DNA of 64,000 nt from Sphingopyxis sp. DBS4 (GCF_024628865.1 NZ_CP102384.1:321001-385000); one strand, 5' to 3'; positions 20,079-31,518 are shown, counted from the first letter of the stretch. Program-made: numbers and translations. The notes: generated from the letters alone by a model not told the origin.

Positions 20079-20873
20079 ATGACTCAGCGCATCTCCCTTC
20101 GCGCCGCCGCGCGCCTCGCCGCCGCCGCCCTCGTGATTTCGCCGCTGCTGGCGGCCTGCGCCGGGGGCTCGGGCGTGAAGAAGGACACGCGCTACGTCGC
20201 GCGCGATGTGAATACCCTCTATCGCGCCGCGCAGGACCGCCTCGACCGCCGCCAGTATAGGATCGCCGCGGCGCTGTTCGACGAGGTCGAGCGCCAGCAC
20301 CCCTATTCGCCCTGGGCGCGCCGCGCGCAGCTGATGAGCAGCTTTTCCTATTATATGGACCGCGAATATACCCCCGCGATCGAGGCGGCGCAGCGCTTCC
20401 TCTCGATCCACCCGGGCAACAAGGACGCGCCCTATGCCTATTATCTGATCGCGCTCAGCTATTATGAGCAGATCAGCGACGTTACCCGCGACCAGAAGAT
20501 CACCCAGCAGGCACAGAATGCGCTCGGCGAGGTGATTCGCCGCTATCCCGACAGCCGCTACGCCGCCGACGCGCGGCTGAAGGTCGATCTGGTGCAGGAC
20601 CATCTCGCGGGCAAGGAGATGGAGATCGGCCGCTTCTACGAGCGCAGCTCGAACTGGCTCGCGGCGTCGATCCGCTTCCGCGAAGTGACCCGGAAGTTCC
20701 AGACGACGAGCCACACGCCCGAGGCGCTCTATCGCCTGACCGAATGCTATCTGGCGCTCGGCGTTCCCGAGGAAGCGAAGAAATCGGCCGCGGTGCTCGG
20801 TGCCAACTATCCCGGCAGCAAATGGTACGACCGCGCCTACAAGCTGATGCAGAAGCACGCGCCGAGCGCGTGA
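20079..20873 (+). CDS. bamD: Outer membrane assembly lipoprotein BamD
   Basis: 264 residues from the ATG at 20079, which starts a lipoprotein signal peptide with lipobox LLAAC (C27). The rest consists of TPR-like repeats (DVNTLYRAAQDRLDRRQYRIAAALFDEVERQHPYSPWARRAQLM...) typical of BamD, the essential lipoprotein of the BAM complex that inserts beta-barrel proteins into the outer membrane. It is followed by recN, the usual order in alphaproteobacteria, here separated by a 379-bp repeat-filled gap. Confidence 0.96.
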   Translation: MTQRISLRAAARLAAAALVISPLLAACAGGSGVKKDTRYVARDVNTLYRAAQDRLDRRQYRIAAALFDEVERQHPYSPWARRAQLMSSFSYYMDREYTPAIEAAQRFLSIHPGNKDAPYAYYLIALSYYEQISDVTRDQKITQQAQNALGEVIRRYPDSRYAADARLKVDLVQDHLAGKEMEIGRFYERSSNWLAASIRFREVTRKFQTTSHTPEALYRLTECYLALGVPEEAKKSAAVLGANYPGSKWYDRAYKLMQKHAPSA

Positions 20874-20954
20874 TCTTCGTCGCCCCTGCGCAGGCGGGGG
20901 CCGCGATCGTTCGCGAATGGATTCGTGCAGAGGCGCAGAGATCGCATAGACTTT

Positions 20955-21179
20955 GGTTCACGCGAAGCCGCGAAGAATTTTTCCGCGCGCCGGAACGGAC
21001 ATAATCTCACACAAAGACACGAAGAGGGAAAATCGTCCCGCTATGTCGCTTTTCCAGCGCGAAGCGCATTTTCTGGCAATGCCGCCTGCGGCGGCGAGGA
21101 GCGCTTGCGACAGGGCGCGCCCTCTTCGTGTCTTTGTGTGAGATTATTTTCTTCGCGGCTTCGCGGCTTCGCGTGAACC
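20955..21179. repeat. Large nested inverted repeat between bamD and recN
   Basis: The outer arms GGTTCACGCGAAGCCGCGAAG (from 20955) and CTTCGCGGCTTCGCGTGAACC (to 21179) and the inner arms ATAATCTCACACAAAGACAC...AGAGGG (21001-21028) and their complement (about 21119-21147) are inverted copies. The centre (21029-21118) is not repeated elsewhere in the window as far as I can see. No gene is visible in 20874-21252. A degenerate partial copy of the inner arm appears near 35095-35145, and a related layout occurs at 61157-61380. Confidence 0.85.
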
Positions 21180-21252
21180 GATTGGCACGCCCTCGCCGCA
21201 CCGGCCTCACTCCCGAATAGATTCGCATTTTGTTCTGGGTTAAGAGCGGCCC

Positions 21253-22923
21253 ATGCTGACGGCGCTGTCCATCGCGAACATCGTTCTGATCGAACGGCTC
21301 GACCTCGATTTCGAGGCTGGGCTCGGCGTGCTGACCGGCGAGACTGGGGCGGGCAAGTCGATCCTGCTCGACGCGCTGGGGCTGGTGCTCGGAATGCGCG
21401 CCGACAGCGCACTGGTCCGGCAAGGCACCGACAAGGCGCAGGTGACCGCCAGCTTCACGCCGCCCGCTTCCGATACGCCGCTCGCCGCGCTGCTCGCCGG
21501 CAATGAGATCGCGCTGGAGCCGGGCGAGCCGCTGCTGATCCGCCGCGCGCTCAAGGCCGACGGCGGCAGCCGCGCTTTTCTGAACGATCAGCCCTGTTCG
21601 GCGGCGCTGCTGCGTGAGGTCGGCGGCTATCTGGTCGAAATCCACGGCCAGCATGACGATCGCGGCCTGCTCGCGCCCGCCGGGCACCGTGCGCTGCTCG
21701 ACGCCTATGCGCGCGCCGACACGGCGGGGGTCGCGGCCGCCCATGCCGCATGGCGCGCCGCCGAGGCCAGGCTGGACGCGGCGAAGACGGCGATTTCGGA
21801 AGCCGAGCGCGACCGCGAATGGCTCGAACATTGCGTCGCCGAACTCCGCACGCTTGATCCGCGGCCGGGCGAGGACGCCGAACTCGCCGAGGCGCGCGCG
21901 ACGATGCAGAAGGGGGAACGGATCGCCGGCGACCTCGGCACGATCCTCGAGGCGTTCGACGGCAGCGCGGGCGGCCCGGCGCTGCTGCGCGGCGCGGCGC
22001 GGCGGCTCGACCGGCTCGCAGGCGATCATCCTTTGCTTGCCGAGGCGCTCGCCAGCCTCGATCGCGCGATCATCGACGCCGACGACGCCGAAACGAAATT
22101 GCACGAGGCGGCGCGCGCGCTCGAATATGATCCCGAGCGGCTCGAAGCCGCCGAGACGCGGTTGTTCGAACTCCGCGCGATGGCGCGCAAGCACGGGATT
22201 CAGCCCGACGAACTCGCCGAACTGACGGGCGAACTCGCGGCGCGGCTCGACGCGATCGAGGGCGGCAGCGCCGGGCTGGCGAAGCTCGAAGCCGCGGTTG
22301 CGGAGACCGCCGCCGCCTATACCCACGCCGCGACCGCGCTCTCCGACCTGCGCAGCAAGGCCGCGGCGCGACTCGACGCGGCGGTTGCGGGCGAATTGGT
22401 GCCGCTGAAGCTCGACGCGGCGCGCTTCCAGACCCGCATCGACCGCCTCCCCGCCGAACGCTGGGGCGCCGACGGGATGGACCGCGTCGAATTCCTCATC
22501 GCTACCAACCCCGGCGCCCCATTCGCGCCGCTGGCAAAGATTGCGTCGGGCGGCGAACTCTCGCGCTTCATCCTCGCGCTCAAGGTCGCGCTGGCCGAAG
22601 AGGGCGGCGCCGACACGATCATCTTCGACGAGATCGACCGCGGCGTCGGCGGCGCCGTCGCCAGCGCGATCGGCGAGCGATTGGCCAGACTCGCGGGCGC
22701 GGGCAAGCAATTGCTCGCGGTCACCCATTCGCCGCAGGTCGCCGCCAAGGGCGCGTCGCATTTCGTCATCGCCAAATCGAGCGAAGGAACCGTGACCCGC
22801 ACCGGCGTCCGCGTTCTCGATCCTCCCGGCCGCCGCGAAGAAATCGCGCGCATGTTGTCGGGCGCCGAAGTGACCGAAGAGGCGCGGGCGCAGGCGCTGC
22901 GGCTGCTCGACATCGCTGCATGA
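21253..22923 (+). CDS. recN: DNA repair protein RecN
   Basis: 556 residues, SMC-like. The N-terminal Walker A is GETGAGKS (residues 29-36). A long coiled-coil-forming middle follows, then the C-terminal head with SGGELSRFILALKVAL (ABC signature) and TIIFDEIDRGVGG (Walker B). RecN is recruited to double-strand breaks. The stop overlaps the start of the next gene in ATGA. No LexA-type box was identified by eye upstream. Confidence 0.96.
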   Translation: MLTALSIANIVLIERLDLDFEAGLGVLTGETGAGKSILLDALGLVLGMRADSALVRQGTDKAQVTASFTPPASDTPLAALLAGNEIALEPGEPLLIRRALKADGGSRAFLNDQPCSAALLREVGGYLVEIHGQHDDRGLLAPAGHRALLDAYARADTAGVAAAHAAWRAAEARLDAAKTAISEAERDREWLEHCVAELRTLDPRPGEDAELAEARATMQKGERIAGDLGTILEAFDGSAGGPALLRGAARRLDRLAGDHPLLAEALASLDRAIIDADDAETKLHEAARALEYDPERLEAAETRLFELRAMARKHGIQPDELAELTGELAARLDAIEGGSAGLAKLEAAVAETAAAYTHAATALSDLRSKAAARLDAAVAGELVPLKLDAARFQTRIDRLPAERWGADGMDRVEFLIATNPGAPFAPLAKIASGGELSRFILALKVALAEEGGADTIIFDEIDRGVGGAVASAIGERLARLAGAGKQLLAVTHSPQVAAKGASHFVIAKSSEGTVTRTGVRVLDPPGRREEIARMLSGAEVTEEARAQALRLLDIAA

Positions 22924-23609
22924 TGGCGCCGCACCCCCTCGACCGCCCCGTCTGGTCGATGCTCACAGGGCGGCAGGCGCATCTGGCCGAGGGCGATGCG
23001 CGCGCGGTGCGGATCGATCGCGGCTATGGGCCGTTCGGTGCCGCCGCCGACCGAAGCGGCACGGCGCAGGGGGCGCTCGCCGCGCTGGTTCCGGCGGATG
23101 GCGAGCTCTGGATCGTCGAGGGCGAGCGCTGGCCCGTGCCGCCCGGCACGCGCGAAGTGAAGCGCGCGGCGCTCGCGCAGATGGTCGCCGAAGGCCCGCC
23201 GCCCGAGGCCCGGCCGGGCGAACCCGCAATCATCGCGCTTGGTGAGGCCGACGCGGCCGAGATGGCGGGGCTTGCCGATCATGCCCGGCCCGGCCCATGG
23301 AGCAGCACGACGCATCGTTACGGTCCTTTCTTCGGGGTTCGTGAGGGCGGCCGCCTGCTCGCGATGGCGGGGCAGAGAATGTTGATGCCGGGCATGGCCG
23401 AGGTCAGCGGCGTTGCCACGTGGGAAGATTGTCGCGGGCGTGGGCTGGCGCGCGCCTTGATCGGCCACGTCATGCGCGCGATGACCGCGCGCGGCGAGCA
23501 GCCTTTTCTGCACAGCTATGCCGACAATGCGGGCGCGATCGCGCTTTATGAATCGCTCGGCTTTCGTATCCGGCGCGAGGTGCACGTGCTGGCGATCGCG
23601 GCGAATTGA
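22920..23609 (+). CDS. GNAT-family N-acetyltransferase (FR47-like)
   Basis: 229 residues. The C-terminal half is a GNAT domain with the acetyl-CoA motif GVATWEDCRGRGLARALIGHVM and the late strand YADNAGAIALYESLGFRIRREV; the N-terminal ~100 residues are less typical. It resembles the FR47-like acetyltransferases. The ATG at 22920 overlaps the recN stop (a second ATG follows at 22923), indicating translational coupling, although no functional link to repair is evident. The substrate is unknown. Confidence 0.88.
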   Translation: MMAPHPLDRPVWSMLTGRQAHLAEGDARAVRIDRGYGPFGAAADRSGTAQGALAALVPADGELWIVEGERWPVPPGTREVKRAALAQMVAEGPPPEARPGEPAIIALGEADAAEMAGLADHARPGPWSSTTHRYGPFFGVREGGRLLAMAGQRMLMPGMAEVSGVATWEDCRGRGLARALIGHVMRAMTARGEQPFLHSYADNAGAIALYESLGFRIRREVHVLAIAAN

Positions 23610-25823
<2,214 letters not shown>

Positions 25824-25840
25824 AGGAGCGATTCCTCTCT

Positions 25841-25932
25841 TCGTCACCCCGGACTTGATCCGGGGTCCATTCAGTGCTCGCTGTCACTGACGACGGGCCG
25901 AATGGATGCTGAATCAAGTTCAGCCTGACGAA
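25841..25932. repeat. Family B palindromic repeat, diverged right arm
   Basis: The left arm TCGTCACCCCGGACTTGATC followed by CGGGGTCCATTC matches family B; the right arm (GAATGGATGCTGAATCAAGTTCAGCCTGACGA) has several mismatches. It fills the gap between ligA and the hydroxylase gene. Confidence 0.75.
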
Positions 25933-25954
25933 TATAAGAGGTGAGTGGGGCGAC

Positions 25955-27124
25955 ATGGCCAAACGCGATTATCTGGACACCCTCATGCGCGATCTCGAAT
26001 CGCATACCGAGGTGCGGCGTTTCGGCAGCGGATGGTTGTCGGGCTTCTTCGGCCTGCTTTTCGCGATCAGCGGTTTCTTCATGGTGATCGCGCTGCGCTT
26101 TCCCGACTGGTTCGCGACCCCCGAACTGGCGATCGTCAAGAACTGGACCGGCTTTCGCGGGGCGGTGCATCTGGTCCTGCTCGCGGGCTATGGCCTGTCG
26201 CTGCTCAGCCTGCTGCTGCGTCCGCGCAAGGTGCTGGGGCTGACCGCGCTGATGGTCGGGCTCGCCGCGGCGCTGCTCGGCGGGGCGAACGTCCAGCCGC
26301 AGGAGACGCGCGACTGGGGCATCTTCTTCGGGCTCGATTTCTTCGCCGTGAACCTGCTCGTCACCGGCTTCATGTTCGCGCCGCTCGAACGCGCCTTCCC
26401 GCATCGCCGCGCGCAGCGGCTGTTCCGCACCGAATGGCGCGAGGATCTCTTCTATTTCCTCGTCAGCACGATGTTCGTGCAGATATTGAGCTTTCTCGCG
26501 CTCGCGCCGCAGCAGTTCGTCAATGCACATACGAACAGTTGGGACGCCTTCCGCGCCGCCGTCGCTTCGCTGCCGTGGATCGTGCAGTTCCTGATCGTCC
26601 TCGTTGCCTCGGACGTCGCGCAATATTGGTATCACCGGCTGTTCCATAAGGTGCCGTTCCTGTGGGGCTTTCACGCGGTCCACCATAGCGCGAAATCGAT
26701 GGACTGGCTCGCGGGGTCGCGGATGCATCTGGTCGAGGTCGTCCTGCTGCGATCGGTGACGTCGCTGCCGCTGTTCACGCTCGGTTTCAGCCCGTCGGTG
26801 ATGCAGGCCTATATCGGCTTCATCTATGTCTGGTCGTCGCTGCTCCACGCCAATGTCGGCGGCGATTTCAACCGGCTCGGCCACTGGATCGCCACCCCGC
26901 GCTTCCATCACTGGCATCACGGGCTGGAACGCGAGGCGTTCGATGTCAATTTCGCGATCCACTTCCCGTGGATCGACAAATTGTTCGGCACCTTCCATCT
27001 GCCCAAGGATCGCTGGCCCGAAAATTACGGTATCCCCGAGGATGTACCCAAAGCCTATTGGGGCCAATTCCTCTATCCCTGGACGCGCACCGGCAAGAAG
27101 ACCGACGAGGCGACGGCGGAATAA
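25955..27124 (+). CDS. Sterol desaturase / fatty acid hydroxylase superfamily membrane protein
   Basis: 389 residues with about six hydrophobic segments. The C-terminal half carries the di-iron histidine motifs of the fatty acid hydroxylase superfamily: HRLFHK, HAVHHS and HHWHH. These integral membrane oxygenases hydroxylate or desaturate lipids, sterols or carotenoids. The N-terminal ~170 residues are extra hydrophobic sequence. The substrate cannot be told; membrane lipid or hopanoid-type modification is a guess. It is preceded by a GAGGTGAGTGG-like ribosome-binding region. Confidence 0.88.
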   Translation: MAKRDYLDTLMRDLESHTEVRRFGSGWLSGFFGLLFAISGFFMVIALRFPDWFATPELAIVKNWTGFRGAVHLVLLAGYGLSLLSLLLRPRKVLGLTALMVGLAAALLGGANVQPQETRDWGIFFGLDFFAVNLLVTGFMFAPLERAFPHRRAQRLFRTEWREDLFYFLVSTMFVQILSFLALAPQQFVNAHTNSWDAFRAAVASLPWIVQFLIVLVASDVAQYWYHRLFHKVPFLWGFHAVHHSAKSMDWLAGSRMHLVEVVLLRSVTSLPLFTLGFSPSVMQAYIGFIYVWSSLLHANVGGDFNRLGHWIATPRFHHWHHGLEREAFDVNFAIHFPWIDKLFGTFHLPKDRWPENYGIPEDVPKAYWGQFLYPWTRTGKKTDEATAE

Positions 27125-27127
27125 TGT

Positions 27128-27208
27128 TTCGTCATTGCGAGCGGAGCGAAGCAATCCAGGGCGGTTTACGCCAGCTCTGGATTGCTTCGCTCCGCTCGCA
27201 ATGACGAA
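27128..27208. repeat. Family E palindromic repeat
   Basis: Perfect 32-nt inverted arms (TTCGTCATTGCGAGCGGAGC...CAATCCAG and complement), 27128-27159 and 27177-27208, around a 17-bp loop. The right arm supplies an in-frame ATG at 27201 ahead of the next gene. Confidence 0.88.
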
Positions 27209-27266
27209 GCTCATTGGACATTATGTCCGCTTGCCTATCGGCCCTCCCCGCCATAAGGCCGCCGCC

Positions 27267-27656
27267 GTGGGCATCCTCGCCGCCTTTCGCCGTCCGGGCA
27301 TCCTGCTGCTTCTGCCGCTGCTGCTCGCGCTTGCCGCGCGGGTATTCGTCGCGCCGGGCTGGATGATCGACAGCGCGGGCGGCACGATCACCGTGCGCGT
27401 CTGTTCGGACCCCGCCAATCCCGGCGGCACGATGACGATCGCGCTCGAAAAGACCGGCGATCATAAAGCCGGTGAGGGGCAACAGCATTGCCCGTGGGGC
27501 GCGCTCGCCGTCGCCCCGATCACGCCCGCGGCTCCGGCGCTGCCCGCAAAGCTCGCCGCGGCCGAACCCGCGCCCGTCGCACTCCCGTCGCTCGGTTTCG
27601 CACCGGGCATCGCCTCGCCGCTCCCGCCGAGCACCGGCCCCCCTGCCTTCGCCTGA
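27267..27656 (+). CDS. DUF2946-like exported protein
   Basis: About 129 residues from a GTG at 27267, preceded by AAGG with good spacing; an ATG at 27201 in the same frame lies inside a repeat and is less likely. It has a hydrophobic N-terminal segment (GILLLLPLLLALAARVFVA), the DUF2946-type APGWMI, then VRVCSDPAN and HCPWGAL, giving a Cys/His pattern that could bind a metal, and a Pro/Ala-rich tail. DUF2946-type genes often sit beside TonB-receptor genes, as here (27728). A role in copper or other metal handling is inferred only from context. Confidence 0.68.
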   Translation: MGILAAFRRPGILLLLPLLLALAARVFVAPGWMIDSAGGTITVRVCSDPANPGGTMTIALEKTGDHKAGEGQQHCPWGALAVAPITPAAPALPAKLAAAEPAPVALPSLGFAPGIASPLPPSTGPPAFA

Positions 27657-27727
27657 TCCAGCCTGAACCGCCGCCCGCGTGCCGAAGCGCGGTGCGGCCC
27701 CATGCCTGTATCCGGGGAAGATTTCCA

Positions 27728-29719
27728 ATGTCCACTATTGCCTATCGTGCGGCGCCCTTGCTGGCGCTTGCCCTCTGTCTTGCCGCTTCGCCTGCCCATG
27801 CCGACGAGGCCGATTCCACCATCATCGTCACCGCGCCGACCGCGACCGACGCCGCCGAGGATCGCGCCGCGCGCACCCCCGGCGGTGCCGACGTGGTCTC
27901 CTATCGCGATTATGCCGACAAGAGCGTCGTCTCGCTGCGCGACACGCTGGCTTTCTCGCCCGGCGTCTATCTCCAGCCGCGCTTCGGGCAGGAGGTGCGG
28001 ATTTCGATCCGTGGCTCGGGCCTGTCGCGCGGCTATCATATGCGCGGGCTGACGCTGCTGCAGGACGGGGTGCCGATCAACCTCGCCGACGACAATGGTG
28101 ATTTTCAGGAACTGGAGCCGATCTTCTTCGACCATCTGGAGGTGTATCGCGGCGCCAACGCGCTGCGTTTCGGTTCGGGCACGCTCGGCGGCGCGATCAA
28201 CGGCGTGACGCCGACCGGCCGCACCGCTGAGGGCGTGTATCTTCGCGCCGACGCGGGCAGTTTCGACATGCTGCGCGGGCTCGTCTCGGCGGGCGTCGCG
28301 GGCGAGCGTGTCGATGCGTGGGGCGCGGTGAGCGCCGACACGTCGGAGGGCGACCGCGATCACGCGAAGCGGCGCAGCCTGCGCTTCCACGGCAATGTCG
28401 GGCTGGCGCTGACCGACAACATCACGACGCGCCTTTATGCGAGCTACAACACTATCGAGCAGGAGTTGCCGGGCGCGCTGACCCGCGCCGAAGCGCTCAC
28501 GACGCCGCGCATTGCCAATGCGGGCAGCGTCGCGGGCGATCAGGCGCGCGACATCGAATCGCTGCGGCTTCAGAACCGCACCAGCGTCGATCTCGGCGCC
28601 GCGACGCTCGACTTCGGCGTCTTCGTCAACGCCAAGACGCTGCACCATCCCATCTATCAGCTCATCGACCAGAAGAGCGTCGATCGTGGCGGCTTCTTCC
28701 GCCTCGACTATGCCGCCGGGCCGGTCGAGGCGACGCTCGGCGGCGAGCTGCGCGTCGGCGACGTCCATTCGCGGCGCTTCGTCAATCTCGCGGGGCGGCG
28801 CGGTGCGAAGACCTTCGACGCGCAGCAAGATGCGCGCACCGCGACGCTCTATGGCGAGGTGCGGCTGAAGCCGGTCGAAAGCCTGTCGCTGATCGCCGGC
28901 GGCATTTACGCCGACGGAATGCGGCGCCAGCACGAGGCGTTCAACAACGGCCCGGTCGACAATTTTGGCCGCGCCGATTTCGACGCATTCTCGCCCAAGT
29001 TCGGCCTGCTGTTCGAGCCTGCGCCGGGCGTGCAATTCTATGGCAACTACAGCCGTTCGGTCGAATTCCCGGGCTTCATCGAACTGGCGCAGGTGTCGGC
29101 CTTCGTCCCGCTCGATGCACAGCGCGCGTGGACGGCTGAGGTCGGCACGCGCGGCCGCAGGGGGATGCTGAGCTGGGATCTCTCGCTCTATCGCGCCGAC
29201 ATCAAGGGCGAGCTGCTGCAATATAGTGTGACGGCGGACATTCCCGCTTCGACCTTCAACGCAGGCCGGACGCGGCACGAAGGGGTCGAAGCGGCGCTGG
29301 AGATCGCGCCGGCGAACTGGCTCCGGTTGCGGCAGGTCTATACTTACAGCAACTTTCGATTCCGCGATGACGTCCAGTTCGGCGACAACCGCCTGCCGGT
29401 CGTGCCGCGCCACGTCTATCGCGCCGAGGCGCGCATCGGCACCGATACGCTGCATGTCGCGCCGAACCTCGAATGGGTGCCGCAGGGGCCGTTCGCCGAT
29501 TACCGCAGCCGCGTCCGCACCCCCGGCTATGCGCTGATCGGCGTAACCGGCGGCGCGCGCATTGCCGAAGGCATCGACGCCTTCATCGATGTCCGCAACA
29601 TCGCGGGCAAGAAGGCGATCGGCGACATCAGCGCCGCGATCGACGTCACCGACGCCTCGGCGATCTATTATCCGATCGAGCGCCGGTCGGTGTCGATGGG
29701 ACTGCGTGCGCGCTTCTGA
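27728..29719 (+). CDS. TonB-dependent outer membrane receptor
   Basis: 663 residues from the ATG at 27728, which begins a signal peptide (YRAAPLLALALCLAASPAHA). Next come a plug domain (VVSLRDTLAFSPGVYLQPRF, RISIRGSGLSRGYHMRGLTLLQDGVPIN, LEVYRGANALRFGSGTLGGAING) and a beta-barrel ending in the outer-membrane sorting residue F (LRARF). The open frame continues upstream but lacks features. The plug resembles the FecA-like siderophore group, yet the substrate is not determinable; the preceding DUF2946-like gene hints at a metal or metal complex. Confidence 0.92.
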   Translation: MSTIAYRAAPLLALALCLAASPAHADEADSTIIVTAPTATDAAEDRAARTPGGADVVSYRDYADKSVVSLRDTLAFSPGVYLQPRFGQEVRISIRGSGLSRGYHMRGLTLLQDGVPINLADDNGDFQELEPIFFDHLEVYRGANALRFGSGTLGGAINGVTPTGRTAEGVYLRADAGSFDMLRGLVSAGVAGERVDAWGAVSADTSEGDRDHAKRRSLRFHGNVGLALTDNITTRLYASYNTIEQELPGALTRAEALTTPRIANAGSVAGDQARDIESLRLQNRTSVDLGAATLDFGVFVNAKTLHHPIYQLIDQKSVDRGGFFRLDYAAGPVEATLGGELRVGDVHSRRFVNLAGRRGAKTFDAQQDARTATLYGEVRLKPVESLSLIAGGIYADGMRRQHEAFNNGPVDNFGRADFDAFSPKFGLLFEPAPGVQFYGNYSRSVEFPGFIELAQVSAFVPLDAQRAWTAEVGTRGRRGMLSWDLSLYRADIKGELLQYSVTADIPASTFNAGRTRHEGVEAALEIAPANWLRLRQVYTYSNFRFRDDVQFGDNRLPVVPRHVYRAEARIGTDTLHVAPNLEWVPQGPFADYRSRVRTPGYALIGVTGGARIAEGIDAFIDVRNIAGKKAIGDISAAIDVTDASAIYYPIERRSVSMGLRARF

Positions 29720-29732
29720 TCCACGCGCGGCG

Positions 29733-30614
29733 TCACCCGGCCGCGACCGCCGCCTGCGCCTCGGCGCGCGCGGGGGTCGCGCCGGGGATCACCGCCTCCA
29801 TATCCTTGTTCTCGGGCAGGATCGGCCACAGCAATTGCTGCCCCAGCGTCGCGGGTGGCAGATTCTCGACGCCATAGCTCGCGGGATAATGGCGCGTGAT
29901 CTTCGCGGTGCCGAACAGCACGTCCCAGAAGAAGAGGAGATTGCCGAAATTGCCCTTGTAATGGACTGCGGGGTCGTCGGCGTGACGTCCGTGATGCGCG
30001 TGGTGCGTCGCCGGGGTGCTGATCGTCCGTTCGACCACCCACATGACAGGGGCGAGCGCCCTGATGCGATAGAGCGGCGCGTCCCATGCGACGTCGCTGT
30101 GCGCGCCGATGATCACCAGCATCTTCACGATCAGGTAGAAGGCGTAGAACCAGCCGAGCCCGAGATAAACGAGCGCGCCCGCCAGCCAGATGCTCGGCAT
30201 CATCGCATAATAGAGGAGGTTGTTCCGGTAGACGAGCCGCACGCTCATATAACGGGCATTATGGTGCGCGCGGTGGAGGTTGTAGAGCCACGCGGTGCTG
30301 TGCGACGCGCGGTGCCACCAATATTGCATCATATCCTCGAAGACGAGGAACAGCGCGAGCGCGGCGTACCAGGGGCTATGCGCAAGCGCACCCTCATATT
30401 GTGGAAAGAAACGGTGGCCGAGTGCCCCGACCGTCAGCAGGATCGCCGGCTGGGTCAGGATCGTCAGCGTGAAGGTGCTGACGATCTCGACGATGCCGTC
30501 GTGCCGCGACTGTTCGGTCTTCGCGAAAAACCGCGTGCGCGCGAGCTCGACGAGGCAGAAGCCCAGATAGATGAGCGCGACGATCATGCTCGATTGCGCG
30601 TTGGTGAGGTGCAT
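29733..30614 (-). CDS. Fatty acid hydroxylase / sterol desaturase family membrane protein
   Basis: 293 residues with about five hydrophobic segments and the di-iron histidine motifs HRASH, HRAHH and HHAHHGRH. It is shorter than and distinct from the family member at 25955. It probably oxidises a lipid-type substrate at the membrane. It is divergent from a Crp/Fnr regulator gene across 71 bp, so that regulator may control it. The C-terminus is an Ala/Glu-rich extension. The substrate is unknown. Confidence 0.88.
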   Translation of the reverse strand: MHLTNAQSSMIVALIYLGFCLVELARTRFFAKTEQSRHDGIVEIVSTFTLTILTQPAILLTVGALGHRFFPQYEGALAHSPWYAALALFLVFEDMMQYWWHRASHSTAWLYNLHRAHHNARYMSVRLVYRNNLLYYAMMPSIWLAGALVYLGLGWFYAFYLIVKMLVIIGAHSDVAWDAPLYRIRALAPVMWVVERTISTPATHHAHHGRHADDPAVHYKGNFGNLLFFWDVLFGTAKITRHYPASYGVENLPPATLGQQLLWPILPENKDMEAVIPGATPARAEAQAAVAAG

Positions 30615-30685
30615 CCCGATTCTCCCGTTCCGGCCTTCGCGGGCCTTGCCTTTCCGCCGCCTTTGCCACAGACGGGGCGGCGGAA

Positions 30686-31327
30686 ATGCAAAGATCTTAT
30701 CATTTTGATCTGGCCGAGCGGACGCGGCTGTCGCCCGCCGAGCGCGAACGGCTCGTGGCGATGGCCCCGGCGCGGTGGTTCGCCGACGGCCAGTTCGTGC
30801 AGCAGCAGGGCGATCCCGGCGACGCCTTCTGGGCGGTGGTCGAGGGGCATGTCCTCGTCGGCCGCTATGCCGAGGACGGTGGCTTCACCGCCTTTGCCGT
30901 GCTCGGGCCGGGCGACCTGTTTGGCGAGCTCGCCTTCTTCACCGGCGTGCCGCGGCAGGCCGACGCGCTCGCCAGCGGCTCGGCGCGGCTTGTCGCGATC
31001 GACCGCGCGCTGCTCCGCCGCCTGATGGCTGCCGATGTGGGCTGGGCCGAGCTGCTGCTGCGCAGCCTCGGCCGCCAGCTTGCCGGGGCGCTCGACATCA
31101 TCGATGCCGAGCGGCGGCTCGGCAGCGCCGACCGGCTGTGGCGGTTGCTCGGCATGATGGCGGCAGACGGCGACGACGGCGCGACCGTGCACGCGACGCA
31201 GCAGCAGCTCGCCGACCTGCTCGGCGTGTCGCGCGTCACGCTGGGCGCCGCGCTCCGTGACCTGACCGCGCGCGGGCTGGTCGAAACCGGCTATGGGCGG
31301 ATCAAGTTGCTTCATCTTGAACTGTGA
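30686..31327 (+). CDS. Crp/Fnr-family transcriptional regulator
   Basis: 213 residues: a cyclic-nucleotide-binding-like beta-roll (GDAFWAVVEGHVLVGRYAEDGGF, GDLFGELAFFTGVPRQADAL), a dimerisation helix, and a winged helix (TQQQLADLLGVSRVTLGAALRDLTARGLVE). It has no N-terminal Fe-S cysteines, so it is not an oxygen-sensing FNR, and the recognition helix lacks the E-x-x-S-R of FNR. The ligand is unknown. It is divergent from the hydroxylase at 29733-30614, its most likely target. Confidence 0.9.
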   Translation: MQRSYHFDLAERTRLSPAERERLVAMAPARWFADGQFVQQQGDPGDAFWAVVEGHVLVGRYAEDGGFTAFAVLGPGDLFGELAFFTGVPRQADALASGSARLVAIDRALLRRLMAADVGWAELLLRSLGRQLAGALDIIDAERRLGSADRLWRLLGMMAADGDDGATVHATQQQLADLLGVSRVTLGAALRDLTARGLVETGYGRIKLLHLEL

Positions 31328-31347
31328 TGATGTCAGATCAATCTTCC

Positions 31348-31443
31348 TCGTCGTTGCGAGGAGCGTAGCGACGAAGCAATCTCCAGCCATCGGGATCGCG
31401 CGAGGCCGATGGCTGGAGATTGCTTCGCTTCGCTCGCAATGAC
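31348..31443. repeat. Family E palindromic repeat (long variant)
   Basis: Inverted arms TCGTCGTTGCGAGGAGCGTA...CAATCTCCAGCCATCGG and their complement. It lies between the Crp/Fnr gene and phhA. Bases 31444-31518 hold no clear signal that I can name. Confidence 0.85.
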
Positions 31444-31518
31444 AAAATAGAATGTACTGTAGTTCTAAAGGCTGGCGATAAAGTTTCACTTGAAACCATT
31501 TCATGCTAGGGATGCCGC

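Noticed and set aside
20874..21252. Short open frames in the bamD-recN gap as genes
   Set aside because: They are produced by the inverted repeat itself and have no plausible start or domain.
31444..31518. Riboswitch or attenuator before phhA
   Set aside because: Only 75 bp, with no recognisable aptamer or terminator hairpin.
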